A program made the translations under genes and the position numbers. Below, one piece after another: positions 41,218 to 54,028 of a stretch of DNA of 64,000 nucleotides. Source of the stretch: Pelagophyceae sp. CCMP2097 (Eukaryota; Sar; Pelagophyceae); NCBI GenBank assembly GCA_026770575.1, contig MU657165.1:497708-561707 (forward strand), read 5' to 3'. The notes under the pieces are model-generated. The model did no database searches, was not told the DNA's origin, and saw only the letters and a program-made list of their open reading frames with translations. How positions within the stretch are numbered: position 1 is the stretch's first letter; every line of letters begins with the position of its first letter.

Positions 41218-42853
41218 ATGGTCGACGCGCCGGCGGAGCTGACCGTCTCGGAGCCGCGGCGGCCGGCGGCGGCGCAGCGCGGCTGGGTCGTCGACGTGAT
41301 CCGCTGCAGCGACCGAAAAATCCTTGCCGAAGTCGAGGTGCGCGCGGCGCACGCGAGGCCCAGGGGCGGGGGCCGCGGTTCTGGAACCGCGGCGTCGACG
41401 GCCACGCCGCGCGCCGTTAGGTGACGCCGGCGTTGCTGCCGCCGCGCGCGAACGCAAAGGGCAAGATCGTCTGGCGGCTGCCGGCGTCGGACGGGGAAGC
41501 GCCACGGCTCGGCTTGGCCGATGAACGAAAGGTGCTCGCGGAGTACCGCCTCCGGCGCAAGGCCAAGAAGGAGGTCAACCGCGGCGCGAGCCAGGTCGCG
41601 ACGAAAGAGCGCGTCAAGGAGGACAAGCGCGCCGCCTGGGCCGCGCGCACGCTGCAGCGCACCGTCCGCGGCAAACAGTGCCGCGCGCAAATGGCGGGCC
41701 GCGCCGCCGCGCTCCGCCGCGACCAGGCCGCGCGGCGCGGCGCTGCGCCGCCGGCGGCCGCTGCGCCGCCGCGGAGCCCGGCGCCGCTTCCGCCGGCGCA
41801 CGCTGCAGCACCCCGGGGCCCGGCGCCGCCGCCGCCGGGCCTGCGGCCGCCACCGGGCCTGCCCCCGGGCCTGCAGGCCGCGCCGCCCGCGCAGGCCGCC
41901 GCGCCCGTCGCCACCGCGGCGGCGCCGTTGCGGACCACTCACGAGGCGACGGAGGAAGCGCACGCGCGGAGGCAGATGGAGGAAGCGCACGCGCGGAGGC
42001 AGGACCTCGTCGCGATGGACGCGCGGCGGCAGGCCGACACGGCGATGGGCTCGCGACCGCCGTGAGTGCTGCTCAAGAGGGGGATCGAATCGACGAGGCA
42101 GGGGTCCCATCGTGAGGCGCGGCGTCTGTTAGGAGGTCCGCCGCGGAGCACCGGTATCAGCCCGCGGCGCCGCCTGCGTTTTTGCACGAGCGGCCGCCGG
42201 AGGCGGCGCCGGCGCCGCTGGACGCCTTTTTCGCGCAGCCGGCGGCGGGCGGCGGCCAACTGGCGACGCTCGTGGAAGTGCGCCGCGCTCTCGCGGCGCA
42301 AAAGCTCGCCGACGCGGCAAACGAGAAGCAGAAATGGCTCGCGCAGTGGCAGCTCAACGCGCTCTTCAAGTTGGACGACATGGCCGAAGCCGCCTGGCGC
42401 GATCACTGCGCCGCGCCACCCGACGTCGCGCACCGACAACTCTTCGCGCCGCGCGACTCGCAGCCGCCGCGGCAGCCGTCGGCGACGCGCGGCGGACTCT
42501 TCGCGCACGCGCCACCCGCCGCAGCCGGCGGCGAGTCGCGCGGCGGACTCTTCGCGCCCGCCGCGCCCCACGTGCCTGCGCCGACGCCGCCGCCCGCGCT
42601 GCCGCCGGCCGCCGCGCCGCCGACGCTTGCGCCGCCGCAGGACGACGCCCGGCCGGCGCTCCCGCAGGCTGCGCCGCCCGGGTTTTCGCCGCCGGGGTTT
42701 TCCTCGCCGCCGCGGCCACCGGCGACGCCGACGCGGCCGCACCATCACGCGCAGCTCGAGACGCCGCAGGCCGAGGCGAAGCCCACGCTCTTCGCGAGCC
42801 TGTTTGGCTTCGGCCCGACGCTCTTCGTCGACGACGCACCGCGCAACGAGTAA
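41218..42853 (+). CDS. Pro/Ala-rich protein with IQ-like motif, function unknown
   Basis: Exons 41218-41337, 41421-42061 and 42133-42853 (introns 83 and 71 nt) give 493 residues. The first 90 residues are ordered-looking (RGWVVDVIRCSDRKILAEVE). A helix with ARTLQRTVRGKQCRAQMAGR follows, resembling an IQ calmodulin-binding motif. Next come long Pro/Ala/Gly stretches (PPPPGLRPPPGLPPGLQAAP), a charged repeat (EEAHARRQMEEAHARRQ), a helical segment (KQKWLAQWQLNALFKLDDMA), and another disordered region with repeated GGLFAP and FASLFGFGPTLF. The family was not recognised. The start lies 61 bp from the WD40 pseudogene start on the other strand. Confidence 0.65.
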
Positions 42854-42940
42854 CGGAGCATCCATTTTGCAGTCGAAGCGCCAGCAATCGTGCGGGGCCC
42901 CGGGCCGGGGGGAACAATGGAGGATTAGTGTACACACAAA

Positions 42941-45900
42941 CTAGACGACTTTGACGCGGCGCATGGAGCCGGTCAGGTTGAGCTCGGCGAAGGCGGGCCC
43001 CGGCGGTGGTTCGAGGCCGTCGAGGCTCGGCCGCCCGAACACGTCGAGGCTCGGCTGCGCGAGGCCGTCGCCGCTCGGAGGCCGCCCGTCGCCGCTCGAA
43101 GAAGGCTCATCCTGGTGCGCGCGCTCGTAGTCCGCGATGGCCTCGACGACCTACGAATGGTCTTCCGACGCGGCGGTATTCGCACAGAAGAGCCAGGAGA
43201 AGGCACGTGCCTCGTCAAAGCCAAGGTCTCTCGCTTCGCCGTCTTCATCGGCCGGGAATGTGCCGTCGAGCCACGTCAAAAAGTCGTGCAACCGCTCGTC
43301 GCCGCGCTGCGCCGAGACCTCTTGGCGCGACAGCGACCCTGTTCTCGCGGCGTCGCAGATCTTGAAGATTGAATGGGCATCGTCCATTCGCCGCTGCAGC
43401 CGCGGCGACCGCGGCGTCGACGGCGCGGCGAGCGACGCGCCCGCCGGCGGCCGCGCCAGCGCGCGCAGCCGCGCGCGCTCTGCCGCGTCGAGCGGCGGCC
43501 GCGCGTCCTCCTCGAGGGGCGCGTCGTCCGATCGCAGCGACGCCGCGTCGAGGGGCGGCCGCGCCGACGCATCGAGGTCCGACCGCGGCGTCGCCTCGTT
43601 CGCCGCGTCGTCGTCGGTGCCGGCGGCCGCCGGCGCCGGCGCGGGCGACCGTGGCGACTCTTGGAAGCTTGGCGATTCTTGAAAGTCGGCAGCCCGGAGC
43701 GTTGCCTGAAAGTCGTTTACGATGGAGACGAGGTCGTCTAGGGAGACGCCGTTGCAGTCGCGGTCCGCGGCGAGGAAGTCTTCGTTTGTCGCGGCCCATT
43801 GGAGGAATCCGCCCACGCGGTCGTCCTTGTAGTACGCCGGGAACGCCGCCACCTGCGAAAGCTGCAGCTTTTCGCCGCGCACCGCCGCCTCGCAGAGCCG
43901 CATCGCCGCCAGCGCCACGTCGCGCGGCGCCGCCGTCAACAGGTCCCTACGCGAGGCCTCGTCTTTTTCGAAAAAAGGCGTAACCAAAGACGCACCACGG
44001 CGCGGCCTCGTTTGGGGGCTGCTCGGCGGCGCTCTTCTGAGCTTGGAAGAGATCGCCGCAGAGGGCTTCGAACGTTGGCGTGGAAGCGAGGGCGAGATTC
44101 GCCAATAAAGATTTGCCGGCGTGTCTCACAAAGGCGTCATCGTGCGCGTCTATCGCATCGTAGACCGCATCCACCAAAGTCTCGCCCGGGGCCACGAGTG
44201 TGGCGAGGTCGCCGACGTCGGATGAACCTGTTACTGCGTGGAGCAGATAGAGCGCGGCCTCTGCGACGTCGCGGCGGTCGGCGTGGCCCAGCGCCGCTCT
44301 GCAGACGTCGACGACGTCGCGGAACGCTAAAGGGCCGAGTTTCTCGCGCCAATCTTTGCCGTAGCGCACGGCGTGCTCGAGGACGCCGAGGCCGTGCGCG
44401 AGCGTCTCCCCGTTGCCACCCTCGCGAGCGTCCAACAAGAGGTCAGACGTCGCGCTCAAGTCGCGGAGCAAAACGCAGAGTGCTTTTAAAGCGGCGTCGG
44501 AGAGTACGTCCGCGGTGTCGGACCGGCAGACGAGATGCGCCGCCTCGACGGCAGCCTTTCTGGCGACGAAGAGCTCGCCGCTTTGGAAAGCGTCGTTTAC
44601 GAGAAACGCAGAGAGCATTTCCAAAAGGCCGGCGTCGACCTTGGCCTGCGAAACGGCAGCCGGCGGCAGGCCAGCCAGAAACGCGCCGATTCGCCGCAGC
44701 GCGCCGGCGGCGGCAGTGTCGTCTTGGCGCTGCCAGGCAGAGTCGCCCGGAGTCCGACGCAAGTGCCGCTGCGCCACGCGCGCGAGCACCTTGCGCAGCT
44801 CCCGCACCTCGCCAGCCAGGAAGCCAGGACCTACGCCTCGAACCTCGGCATCTTTCGGGACTGCCGTTCCCACACACAAGGCCGTACAGGGCGGCGCACC
44901 GTTGAGCGGCTTCGCCATCGTCGCCGCGTCGGCTTCGGTGATGACGCTCCGTATTTCGTCGTCCAAAAATTCAAGCGCGTGGGGGTTCGGTGCCGCGTCT
45001 GTGGCGGCGGCGGCATGGCCGTCAAAGAGGTTGGACACCGCGTCATTTATATGCCTGTCTTCCGCGCCGCTGCCGTCGTCCGCGCCGCTGCCGGCGCCGC
45101 TGCCGTCGTCCGCGGCGCCGCAGACTTGCGGGGGCTCGCGTTGCGGCGCGCCGTCGCTGTCCGCCTCGACGGAGAGGCTGCGGACCGCCCGCGGCGCCGC
45201 GGCTCGGGGCTCGCGGCGCTGTGCCTCGTCCCACCAGTCGGGCCAGTCGCCTTCGCCGGCGTGGCAGGCGTGGCCGGAGTGGCCGAGGACAGGCCAGTGC
45301 GCGGGCCAACCCGGCGGCGCCGTCGGCGCGGCCAGCGGCGCTTTCGCGCGGCCGAAGCCCCAGGCGTCCACCGAAGAGTCGTACAGGTCATGGTGCTCTG
45401 CAACAGAGTCCGTGATCGACCCCGTACCCGCCTCGGCGAGCGAGTCCGTCACCGACGCCTCGTCCCGATAAAAAACGTCGCCCGCGGCCGCCGCGCCGTC
45501 GGTCGGCGACCTAGCGAAAAGGCCGAGGCTCCGCGGCTTCGACCACAGCATAAGGTCCACGCAAATTGGCCGTCGCTTCGAGGTGCGCACCCGTTTTCGC
45601 CGTGCGCGGCCGCGCGCGCGATGGGCAGCAGGCTCTTACCCACAGTCGGCACGTACGCGCTGTGGTGCCGCAGCGGCGCCGGCAGCGGGATGACCTTGCG
45701 CGCCCGGGCGGCCGCCTCGCGCGGGATCGCGGCTGGGCTCTCGAGCTGCGCCGGCAGCGGCGGCGGCGAGGGCTGCAGCACAGCACGGTCGGCGGCGGCG
45801 CGCGGGAAGCGGCCGGCGCCGAGCGCCACCTGCCGCGCCGCGCTCACGCCCGCGGCCGCGCCCGCGCGGGCCCGCTTGCCCTGCGCCGTCTTGGCCCGCC

Positions 45901-46113
45901 GCGCGTCAAACGTCGCGCTCCTAGGCGTCGCTCCAGCGTCCGGCGCAGGATGGATCGACGAGTGATTGTCTGTCGATGTCACGAGGCGGACGCGGGAAAG
46001 CGCAGCGCGGCGAGGTCGACGGCCGACGGCCCGAGCGGGAGCGAGGCGCGCCGCGGCGGCTTCTTCAGCGCTTGCTCCGAGGGCCGCCGGCCCTTCGCAG
46101 CGTCGGGGGCCAT
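42941..46113 (-). CDS. ARM-like alpha-solenoid protein with EF-hand-like segments
   Basis: First exon from MAPDAAKGRRPSEQALKKPP (46113), then 45591-45920, 43996-45510, an exon from 43946 to about 43160, and a last exon 42941-43150. The early part is basic and disordered. The long exon has an acidic segment followed by about 250 residues of paired helices (LRRIGAFLAGLPPAAVSQAK, LSDAALKALCVLLRDLS, DVAEAALYLLHAVTG) that look like ARM/HEAT repeats. The next exon has DRDCNGVSLDDLVSIV, a good EF-hand loop, and a second weaker one (FKICDAARTGSLSRQEV). The last intron does not close in phase with canonical sites, so the C-terminus is uncertain: either SMRRVKVV or an earlier stop. The family was not identified. 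Confidence 0.6.
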
Positions 46114-46285
46114 GGCGGCCCGGCCTCGCGCACGCCAAAGGCGTCCTCCGAGGGACCGCGACCGCGCTCGGCGCGGATCCGTTCGACTTCCGAGTCGCGC
46201 CGCGTTGGACGATTTGGCGATACGTGACTATTTTGGCGAAAGGACCACATTCGACTAAAAGTTGGACGTGACATCGTCTACATAG

Positions 46286-47080
46286 ATGTGGGCGCGCCTC
46301 CTGCGCCTCGCCGCCGCGCTGGCCTGCTGCGTGCCGGCCGCGGGCCTCGCGGTGACGCGCCGCGCGGCGGTGGGGCGCGCGGCGGCGGCGCTTGCGCCGC
46401 TGGCACCGGCGGCGCTGCCTTGCGCGGCGCGCGCCGTCGGCAACGCCGACGCGGCGGCGGGCGACGCGATCGTGGCCTTTGTCGCGGCTGACTACGGGTT
46501 CTCGCACCCGGCGGCGTTTGAATCGAAGCCCAAGCCGCTGCGGACGCACGTCCGAGACCGTGCCGGCGACCGAAAATCCGGACAATCACGGGCACGAAGC
46601 GGAGCCGCGAGCGGCAGCAGAGAGGCGAAGGCGTCGTCGTAATGCGAAAATACCGACCGCCGTCGACTTGCATACCGTCGTTGCGTCGACCGTCGACCGT
46701 AGGCGGACGAGGTCTTGCTCAAGCGCGGCTCTTCGCAGATCGGCGTCGTGGTGGACCCGGTGAAGATTTCTACGCTGGCGGACTTTGGCACGCTGGACTT
46801 TGTCGGCGAGAAGGTTGTCACTTCTGAGCGCGGGCGCGACGGCGTGACGTCGGCAGAGCTCCTCTCCACCGCGAGCGCCGAGCAAAACGGCCTCCTCTAC
46901 TACGACCTCGACTACGCCAACGAGTGCTCGCGCGGCGACACCCGGTTCCTCGCGCGCTGCGTGGTTTCGAAAGGCAAGTTATACGTCTTCACGGCGCAAG
47001 CCAAAGTCAAGGACTGGGGCCCAGACGTCTCAGAGGCGCTCACCAAAGCCCGGGGATCGTTCCGCGTCAACGCGAGCTAA
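46286..47080 (+). CDS. PsbP-domain protein, probably thylakoid lumen
   Basis: Exons 46286-46549 and 46703-47080 give 213 residues. The leader (MWARLLRLAAALACCVPAAG, then RRAAVGRAAAALAPLAPAAL) is a signal peptide followed by a second Arg-Arg plus hydrophobic stretch, as for lumen proteins sent through the Tat route. The mature part has DYGFSHPAAF at the position of the PsbP GF-x-x-P-x-x-W motif, VVVDPVKISTLADFGTLDF and KVKDWGPDVSEAL near the end. PsbP relatives help photosystem II or other thylakoid complexes. The conserved Trp is replaced by Phe. The 153-nt intron is longer than most here. Divergent from the ARM-like gene, 172 bp apart. Confidence 0.72.
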
Positions 47081-47158
47081 CCAACTTTGCCGAGAAACCG
47101 AGGCGGCGACCGCCCCACTGAGACTCAGTCCGAGTCCAGATCGATGGGTGTTACAGAG

Positions 47159-47907
47159 TCAGGTGAACTTGATAAAGGCGAGGACCGAGAGCGCGGCGGC
47201 CGAGGCGAGCTGGAACGCCGTGAAGAGCCTAATCGCGGCGCTGCGCACGGCGGGCGTCATAGGGGCCGTCTTGAGACGCACTGCGCCTGGGTCTTAAATT
47301 CGTCGAGGTCCGTCTTCGCCGTCTGCAAACGGTCCACGGCCGTCTTGAGGTTGCGCTGCTCCTTTGAGATGCGCTTGGTGATAGGACCCGTGCGAAATCG
47401 AATCTCCTCGATACCCTTTGCTTCCACTTCCTCGAGGTCCTTCTTGAATACGACTTGCTGCCGTTGGAACCTAAACCGGCGGTGCACAAACGCTCGTACT
47501 TGTCTGGTGCATTCGGACGCACTCGCGCGCCGACTTCATCAGCTCCGCGGCGGTCGCCACCGTCGGCGCCTATCGCGCGCGCGTCCCAAAGGGCAGCTCT
47601 GCACACTTGCCGCCGGCGCACCAACAAAACCTCTTCCTTGAGCACCGGCGTGTTTTCCTCCTCGGCGAGCTTGGCCAGGTCGCCGAGCCTAACCCGTGGC
47701 GCGTCGGAGGCGCGACGGGCCGTTTGAGCAACGTCACCTGTCGATCTGCTTCGCGTTCCATTGCGAGTTGCTCTTGAGCAACGCGTCGTCGGCAGTCTCG
47801 GCGTCCTCGGTGCTCCTTCGCGCCGTCGCCGCCCGCGGCGCACGCCGCGCCGGCGCCAGGCTCGAAACGGCGCAGAGCAACAAGCTAACGAGTTGGGAAA
47901 GATGCAT
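47159..47907 (-). CDS. Small coiled-coil protein with leader and C-terminal membrane segment
   Basis: Exons 47738-47907, 47631-47688, 47523-47569, 47282-47470 and 47159-47228 join in phase to 177 residues. It starts MHLSQLVSLLLCAVSSLAPA, a signal peptide with a plastid-like junction, then basic residues. The middle is highly charged and helical (GDLAKLAEEENTPVLKEE, VVFKKDLEEVEAKGIEEIRF, LQTAKTDLDEFKTQAQ), a coiled coil. The end LFTAFQLASAAALSVLAFIK is one hydrophobic helix. It is probably an organelle membrane-anchored protein; the family was not recognised. All five exons are short. Divergent from APC1, about 215 bp apart. Confidence 0.7.
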
Positions 47908-48122
47908 CGCGCCGACCGCTGGAAGGTATGTGGCCGCGCAAGATGCGGCGGGCCCGGCGCGGCGCTCGACGTCGAGGAGGCGCGGATCGGAACAAGGGTT
48001 CGTTGAAGCGTGTCCCGGAAATGATCGCCAAATCGAGGGGTCGCCAAAAGCCTTTCAAAAAAGGGACGCGGCGTGCCCGCGGGAGCGCGACCGACGCAGG
48101 AGCGTTGGCGGGATGCTCCGCC

Positions 48123-51100
48123 ATGTATTGCGTGCAGCCGCGTCTCAGCCGTGAAAGCAACTCATTGACGTGCCTGCGGCTCCTCGAGGGAGCCTGCTCG
48201 CGCCGGTCTCTCTCGAGCCCCTGCTCACGCTTTCGTTTGCGCGCCTCGGAACCGCCGCTTAGGCGGTACACGGTGCCTTCGGAGAAGTATTCGCTGCGGA
48301 GCGAGCCTTTCTTCTGGGACGGCGAGGGGGCTCCGGAACCGGAGACGGAGCTGTACGCGTCGGGCAAGCGCATCGTGGCCCGGTCGCTGGGCGGCGAATA
48401 CGTCCACAAGTCGGCCACCTTCGACGGCACCGAATCCGTCGTCGCCGCGACGTGGGTCGACTTCAACGGCGGCGCGCCCTGGCTCGCCGTCCTCGTCGCC
48501 GCCGACTTTTTGGCGCTGTTCGCGCCGGACGGCTCGCAAGTCGAGGCGGCGCTGCCCTGGCGCTGTTCGCGCTTCTGGCCCGTGAGGCTCGCCTCGGGCA
48601 GCCAGGGCCTGCTCTTCGAGCGCGCCGACGCGGAAAATGACGACGACGACGATGGCCTCGACGACCGCCGCGCGGCCTTTGCCGACGATGCCGGCGGCGG
48701 CGTCCACCTCGAACTCGACCAGGAGACCTCGACGCTCTACTCGCTCTCCCACGCTTTGGACGACATCCGGGCCGTCGCGTGGTACCTTTGAGCGGCGTCA
48801 AATGTTTCTCTTGAGGGTGCTGTTGAGCGCGCGTCGAATCTAGGCACGAGGACGCGTTTTTGCGGCCGACGGACGAGTGCGTGGTCTTTGTTTCTGAGAT
48901 TGCCGGCGAAGCGTTTATGCTGACACACTCGAAATTACGAAAGGGCCACACGGCGTGGTACCTGCGCCCAGAACCGCCCGCCGGCGCAAACGGCGACTCG
49001 TCCCTCGGCTCCGTGTCCGAGGCCGGGTCGCCCTTGAAGTCGCCGCCGATGTCGCCCTGCGGCCTCCAGCGCGGCGCGTCGACGCTGCTGCCCGCGGACG
49101 ACGCCTCGAGCGGGTTTTGCGACGACGGCCGCGCCTCGGACAAGTCGCCCGGCGACTTTTCCGACTCGCCCTTCGACTCGGATCAAGCCGACGGCCCGCC
49201 GCCGCCGCCGCCCGAGGTCGGGGCGCACCCGAAAGCGCTGCCGCGGCTCCTCGCGCGCCACTGCGACGCCGCCGCGAGCGGCTTCGTTTCGCGAGACGCG
49301 CGCGGCGACCACTTGGTCGTCGTGCTTTTGGTGGAGCCGGGCCAGGCGCGCGCGCGCGGCGCGAGCCACCGCTTGGTCGCCATGCGGCGCGAGGCTCTGG
49401 AGACGGTATCGTTCCAGATACCGGGTGTCCAGGACGCAGTGGCCGTGCGCGCCACGGACGACGGCGCCGTGGACATGGCCGTCCTCCTGGTGGACGGCTC
49501 GCTTGAGCTCTGGCGCGGCGAGCTCAAGATTTCACGCCTCGACGTCCAAGGCCTGGACGCGCCAAGAGGCGCGCCCGTAATAGCGCTCCGAGACGCGCTC
49601 GGGTGCGTCAAACGCACTTGCATGTTTGGCAAGTCGTGCCATCCTTAGGTCGCGTGTCTCGCTGGACTACGGCAACCTGGAGGTGCTCCGCGTCGAAGTG
49701 CGTTTAGTGCCAGAGGCGTCGGCGATCACGGCGGCGGCGCTCGACGCTTTAGACGCGGCCTTCGTCGGCGAGCCGCTGCTGGCGCTCGCGCTGCGCGCAG
49801 CGACGCTCGCCGGCGCCGCGGCCATGCGCGCCGCTTGGGACGCGGCGCTCGACGGCGACGTCGAGTGGCGGGCCCTGGGTCTCGCTTTACAGGGCGCCTG
49901 GGCATCCGGTACGGCGCGGCACGATATGACCAGCGACGCCGACGCCTGGATGGCGCTCTTGGGGTCTGCTTTCCACGCCGAATATTCGGCGACACACCAT
50001 GAGACCATGGCCGCGGTCCCAATCACCAAAGCCGCGGCCCCGGCGCGGTGCGCCGCCGCCGACGCGGCGGCTTTCACGGCGATGCGGCGCTCCTTTGCCG
50101 TCTGCGGCGTCGACGCTCAGCGCTACGACCGCGGCCGCGTCATCAACGCTCTGCACGTCGCCTTTGAAGATTCAAAACTCTCGACTTTGACGTGGTCGCA
50201 CGTCCGCTCTTTCGCCCAACTTTTAAGCGACCTCGCGACGGACACTTCAAAGCTTGAACATTACGCGCTGACGCTCGGACTTCGCGAGGACCAGCTCGCG
50301 AGAACCGAAGCCGCGCCGGAGAGCACGGTGACCGACGTGCACCGCTGGTTCCTCACCTGCATCGTCAAAGGCGCGGCGCCCCCTTTGGATCTCTTTGACG
50401 CGCTTCCGGAGAAGCTGGCGCACGGCGCTTTGGTGGCGTGCGCGCGGACGCGGGCTCTCCGCCGCTTTTACAAAACGTTGTTTGTGGATTTCGAAAGCGA
50501 ATCTTTAAAAGCGGCAGAGCAGCTCGTTGTGACCATGGCCGCGGAGCGCTTCGGTCTAGACGACTTGGCGACGGTACCGCCGGGCGTGGCAGCGCCTCTC
50601 TTCGACGCGTTGCAGCAGTGCGGCGCCGCGCCGCCAGAGGGCTGGGACGCGCGCGCCTACGACCTCGTCGGCCGGCACGACTTGGCCATGCTGCTGCGCG
50701 ACGACGGCTCGGACGACGGCTCGGACGACGAAGGCGACGGCGCGGGCCGGCGGCGGCGGCGCGGCGTCGGCGGCGAGTCCTCGGCGGCGGCGGCGGGCGA
50801 CGCGTCGGACCGCGCTGTCGGGGACGACGACGACGAGTTGAGGGACGACGACGGCCTGCGAAGCGTCGAAGCGGCGTCGGCTTTACGATTCGGCGACGAC
50901 TGCAGAGTGCAGGAAGTCTGCAGACTCCTCCGCGCGTCGCGCCCGACGTTCTTCCGCGTCGACCGGCCGCCGGAGATGTCGGACCACGACTTTGAGCACA
51001 AGAAGCAGCAGAAACTGCTGTTGCACTGCACGAGGTTGTGCGCGACCGCCGCTGGAAGAGCAATGCTCACTTTGGCGTCGCTCGCCCCTCTGCGCACTCT

Positions 51101-53840
51101 GGCTGAGCCTTTACCCGTCCCCAGGCTCTGCCTGAGCGGCCGGTCGCCGCCTTCAAATGCGGTGGCGGCGCTGGACGCGTCGACGACGGCCGCAGACGCG
51201 TTGGTGATTTGGCCGCAGTTCCACAACGGCGTCGCTGCCGGTTAGTCCTATTGGCCCCGCTATCAAGCAAATCGAGCAAATCACGCAAAACTTAGGCCTG
51301 CGCCTCCAGCCCTGCGACGGCGCGGGTGCGCAGCCGGGCGCCTCGGGCGGCGAGGTTACGAGGACGTGGATCGCTTACAATAAGCCCGACCACCCGTCCT
51401 CGGCGCACGGCGGCCTCCTCTTCGCTTTAGGACTGCAGAGGCACCTCGGCGCTTTAGCGATGACGGACATTTACGAGTACCTCACTCTGGGCCACGACCC
51501 GACGACGGTGGGGGTGCTCCTGGGCATGGCGGCGTCGAAGCGCGGGTCCGCGGATAGCGCCGTCTCGAAGATGCTCTGCCTCCACATCCCGGCGCTGCTG
51601 CCGCAGCCCTTTGCCGAGATGGAGGTCTCCGCCGCGGCGCAGGCCGCCGCCATGACCGGCGTCGGCCTGCTCTACTGCGGCACCGCGCACCGTCTGATGG
51701 CCGAGTTCCTCCTCGGCGAGATTGCGCGCAAGGCTCCTTGCGACCGCAACAGAGACAGAGAAGCCTACGCCCTGAGCGCCGGCATCGCGCTCGGCATGGT
51801 CACGCTCGGCAGGGGGGCGTCGCACGCCGGGTGCGGTTTTGGAGACGGGGTCGGTGCAAAGTGTCGTAGTGAATGCCTAGGCTCGGCGACTTGCGCATCG
51901 CGCAGCGGCTGCACCGCGCGATCCAGGGCGGGCGCTTCGACGGAGACGACGACGCTGCCGCGGGCCCGCGGCGCGCGCACGCGAAAGAGGCGTCCAACCC
52001 TGAGCAGCTGCGTTGTAGCCGAGTGCGAGAGGGCGAGTACATCAACACGGACATGACCGCCCCGGGCGCCATCATCGCGCTGGGCCTCTACTTCCTCCAG
52101 ACGAACTCGGCGAGCGCCGCCGCGAGACTCGCGCTGCCGGACACGCACGTCCTGCTGGACACTGTACGGCCGGACCTTTTGATGCTGCGCGTGATCGCAA
52201 GAGGCCTCATCCTCTGGGACGCAGTCGAGCCGACGCGCGAATGGGTCCTGGGCCAGCTCCCGGCGGTTGTACGGCAGGCCGTGGACAGACGCCTCGCCAG
52301 CGACGCGCGCGCCGCTTCCGGCGGCGGCGGCGGCGACGGACAGCGCAGAATCGACTGGGACAGCGTGCGCCAGGCGCACTGCAACGTCGTCGCCGGCGGC
52401 TGCTTCGCCGTCGGCCTGCGCTACGCGGGCACGGCGTGCGCGCGCGCCAAGGAAACGGTGCTTGTTTTTTTGCGTGAGTTTCAAGCAATTCGGAACGACG
52501 AAAATGCGGCCATGCGGCCGGACCGGCCGACGCTGGAGATGTGCCTCTCCGCGGCGGCGACGGCGCTGGGCATGGTCATGGCTGGGACAGGCGACTTGGA
52601 GTCTTTGCGTTTACTGCGCGAGCTGCGGTGGCGGGTCGACGATGGGGTGACGTACGGCACGCACATGGCCTGCCACTCGGCCATCGGCTTGCTCTTCCTC
52701 GGCTGCGGCCGCGCCTCCTTAGACCGATCGCAGCCGGCCATTGCTGCTTTGGTCGCGGCGTTTTTTCCGAGATTCCCAAAGGCCGCGGATGACAATCAAT
52801 ACCACCTCCAGGCCCTCCGCCACCTCTGGGTTTTGGCCGTCTCCTGGCGAGGCTTGGAGGCCGTCGACGTCGACTCCAATGCCGTCGTGCCTGTCCCGCT
52901 GGAGATTGAGCTCCGGCCGGGCGCCGACTCCGCGCCGGGCCCCGGGCCGCACGTCATCCGAGCGATAGCGCCGTGCCTCCTGCCGCCCCTCGAGGACGTG
53001 GTCAGAGTCAGCGTCGCCAGCGAGCGGTACTACGACACTACACTGAGGTGGTCAAATTCGGCGCACCGCCGAGCTCTGCGAGGCCTCCGCTTCTACGTCA
53101 AGCGTAGAGCCGGCCACCTCTCCTACGCAGGAGACCCCTGCGCCCTCCGCGAGCGCTTGGCGGCGCAAGCCGCGCCCGACGACATGGACGGCGAGGACGG
53201 CGCTCCTACCGCGGGCCCGGCGGCGTCCGCGCGCGTCCTGGCGCCGTGGGCGCGGCCGCCGCGGAGCGACGTCGGCGGCGGCGGCACCGCGTCGGCGGAT
53301 GTGCTGGCGGCGTACACGGACGACCCGCTGCTGCTGGACTTTGCGCGGAACTTTTGCGACGAGGATTTGAACGTCGCTACCGTGTGGGGCGGCGGTGCCG
53401 ATGCCGCCCTCGGCGCGCCCTGCGCCGTGGAGAGGTGGTGCGCTCGAGCGCTCTACGAGTGCGTCGCGCGCGACAAGCCCCAGGTCCTTCTGCTCTACGT
53501 CCAGCTCCAGTCGGCGCCGCGTCCGACTTTCAACGAGTCTTCGGTTGCTCGAAGGGCGCTCGTCCAAACGCGCCTGCGCAGGCACGCGGCGCTGACGCTG
53601 CGGTCGAGCGGGAACGCGGCGATGGCGTGGTCGCTCAGGCTCACTCTGGAATATTTCTCCGCGTCTGCGCGCCGCCCGCCCGAGCGGCGGCTGCTGCGAG
53701 ACGACTTTATTGAAGCCATCCGAGTCCACCTCGACCGCACACTCAATGCGCCCCTCGACGGCGTAGAGCCCGCGCACGCGGCGAGGCTCCGCGGCTGCAC
53801 CGCCATCCTCCGCCCCGTCCTCGAGCCAGACCTCGGATGA
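48123..53840 (+). CDS. ANAPC1: Anaphase-promoting complex subunit 1
   Basis: Exons 48123-48781, 48844-49602, 49649-51240, 51296-51830 and 51881-53840 close in phase to 1834 residues, near the family size. The N-terminal beta-propeller region has WPVRLASGSQGLLFERA. The PC-repeat toroid shows RFGDDCRVQEVCRLLRASRP, LPVPRLCLSGRSPPSN, WPQFHNGVAAG, AYNKPDHPSSAHGGLLFALG, GVLLGMAASKRGSADSAVSK, HIPALLPQPFAEMEV, INTDMTAPGAIIALGLYFLQ, PDTHVLLDTVRPDLLMLRVI and YHLQALRHLWVLAVSWRGLE. APC1 is the largest scaffold of the APC/C ubiquitin ligase that drives anaphase and mitotic exit. A long Ser/Pro/Asp-rich loop (48990-49220) is a plausible phosphorylation region. The true start is uncertain: an additional upstream exon may exist before GCGGTACACGG at 48263. 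Confidence 0.92.
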
Positions 53841-54028
53841 CGCCGCGAGCAAGCGCCGATCTAACAGAGGGCGTTGCTGATGGCACCAGAACGGCGCGGT
53901 GGGGGGTCTTGCCGGGTAAGTGCGCAGGGTATGAATTCGTGTACACGCGACTCGTCGTTGGATCCATTGGAACTTGGGGGAGTCCTCGGGGTTGCGAGGC
54001 CTTGTTCCGAGTCTTGAATGTGTTTAGG

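Noticed and set aside
47229..48047. A 272-codon minus-strand frame over the coiled-coil gene
   Set aside because: It runs through introns in a wrong frame. The five-exon model gives a leader, coiled coil and membrane helix with consistent phases.
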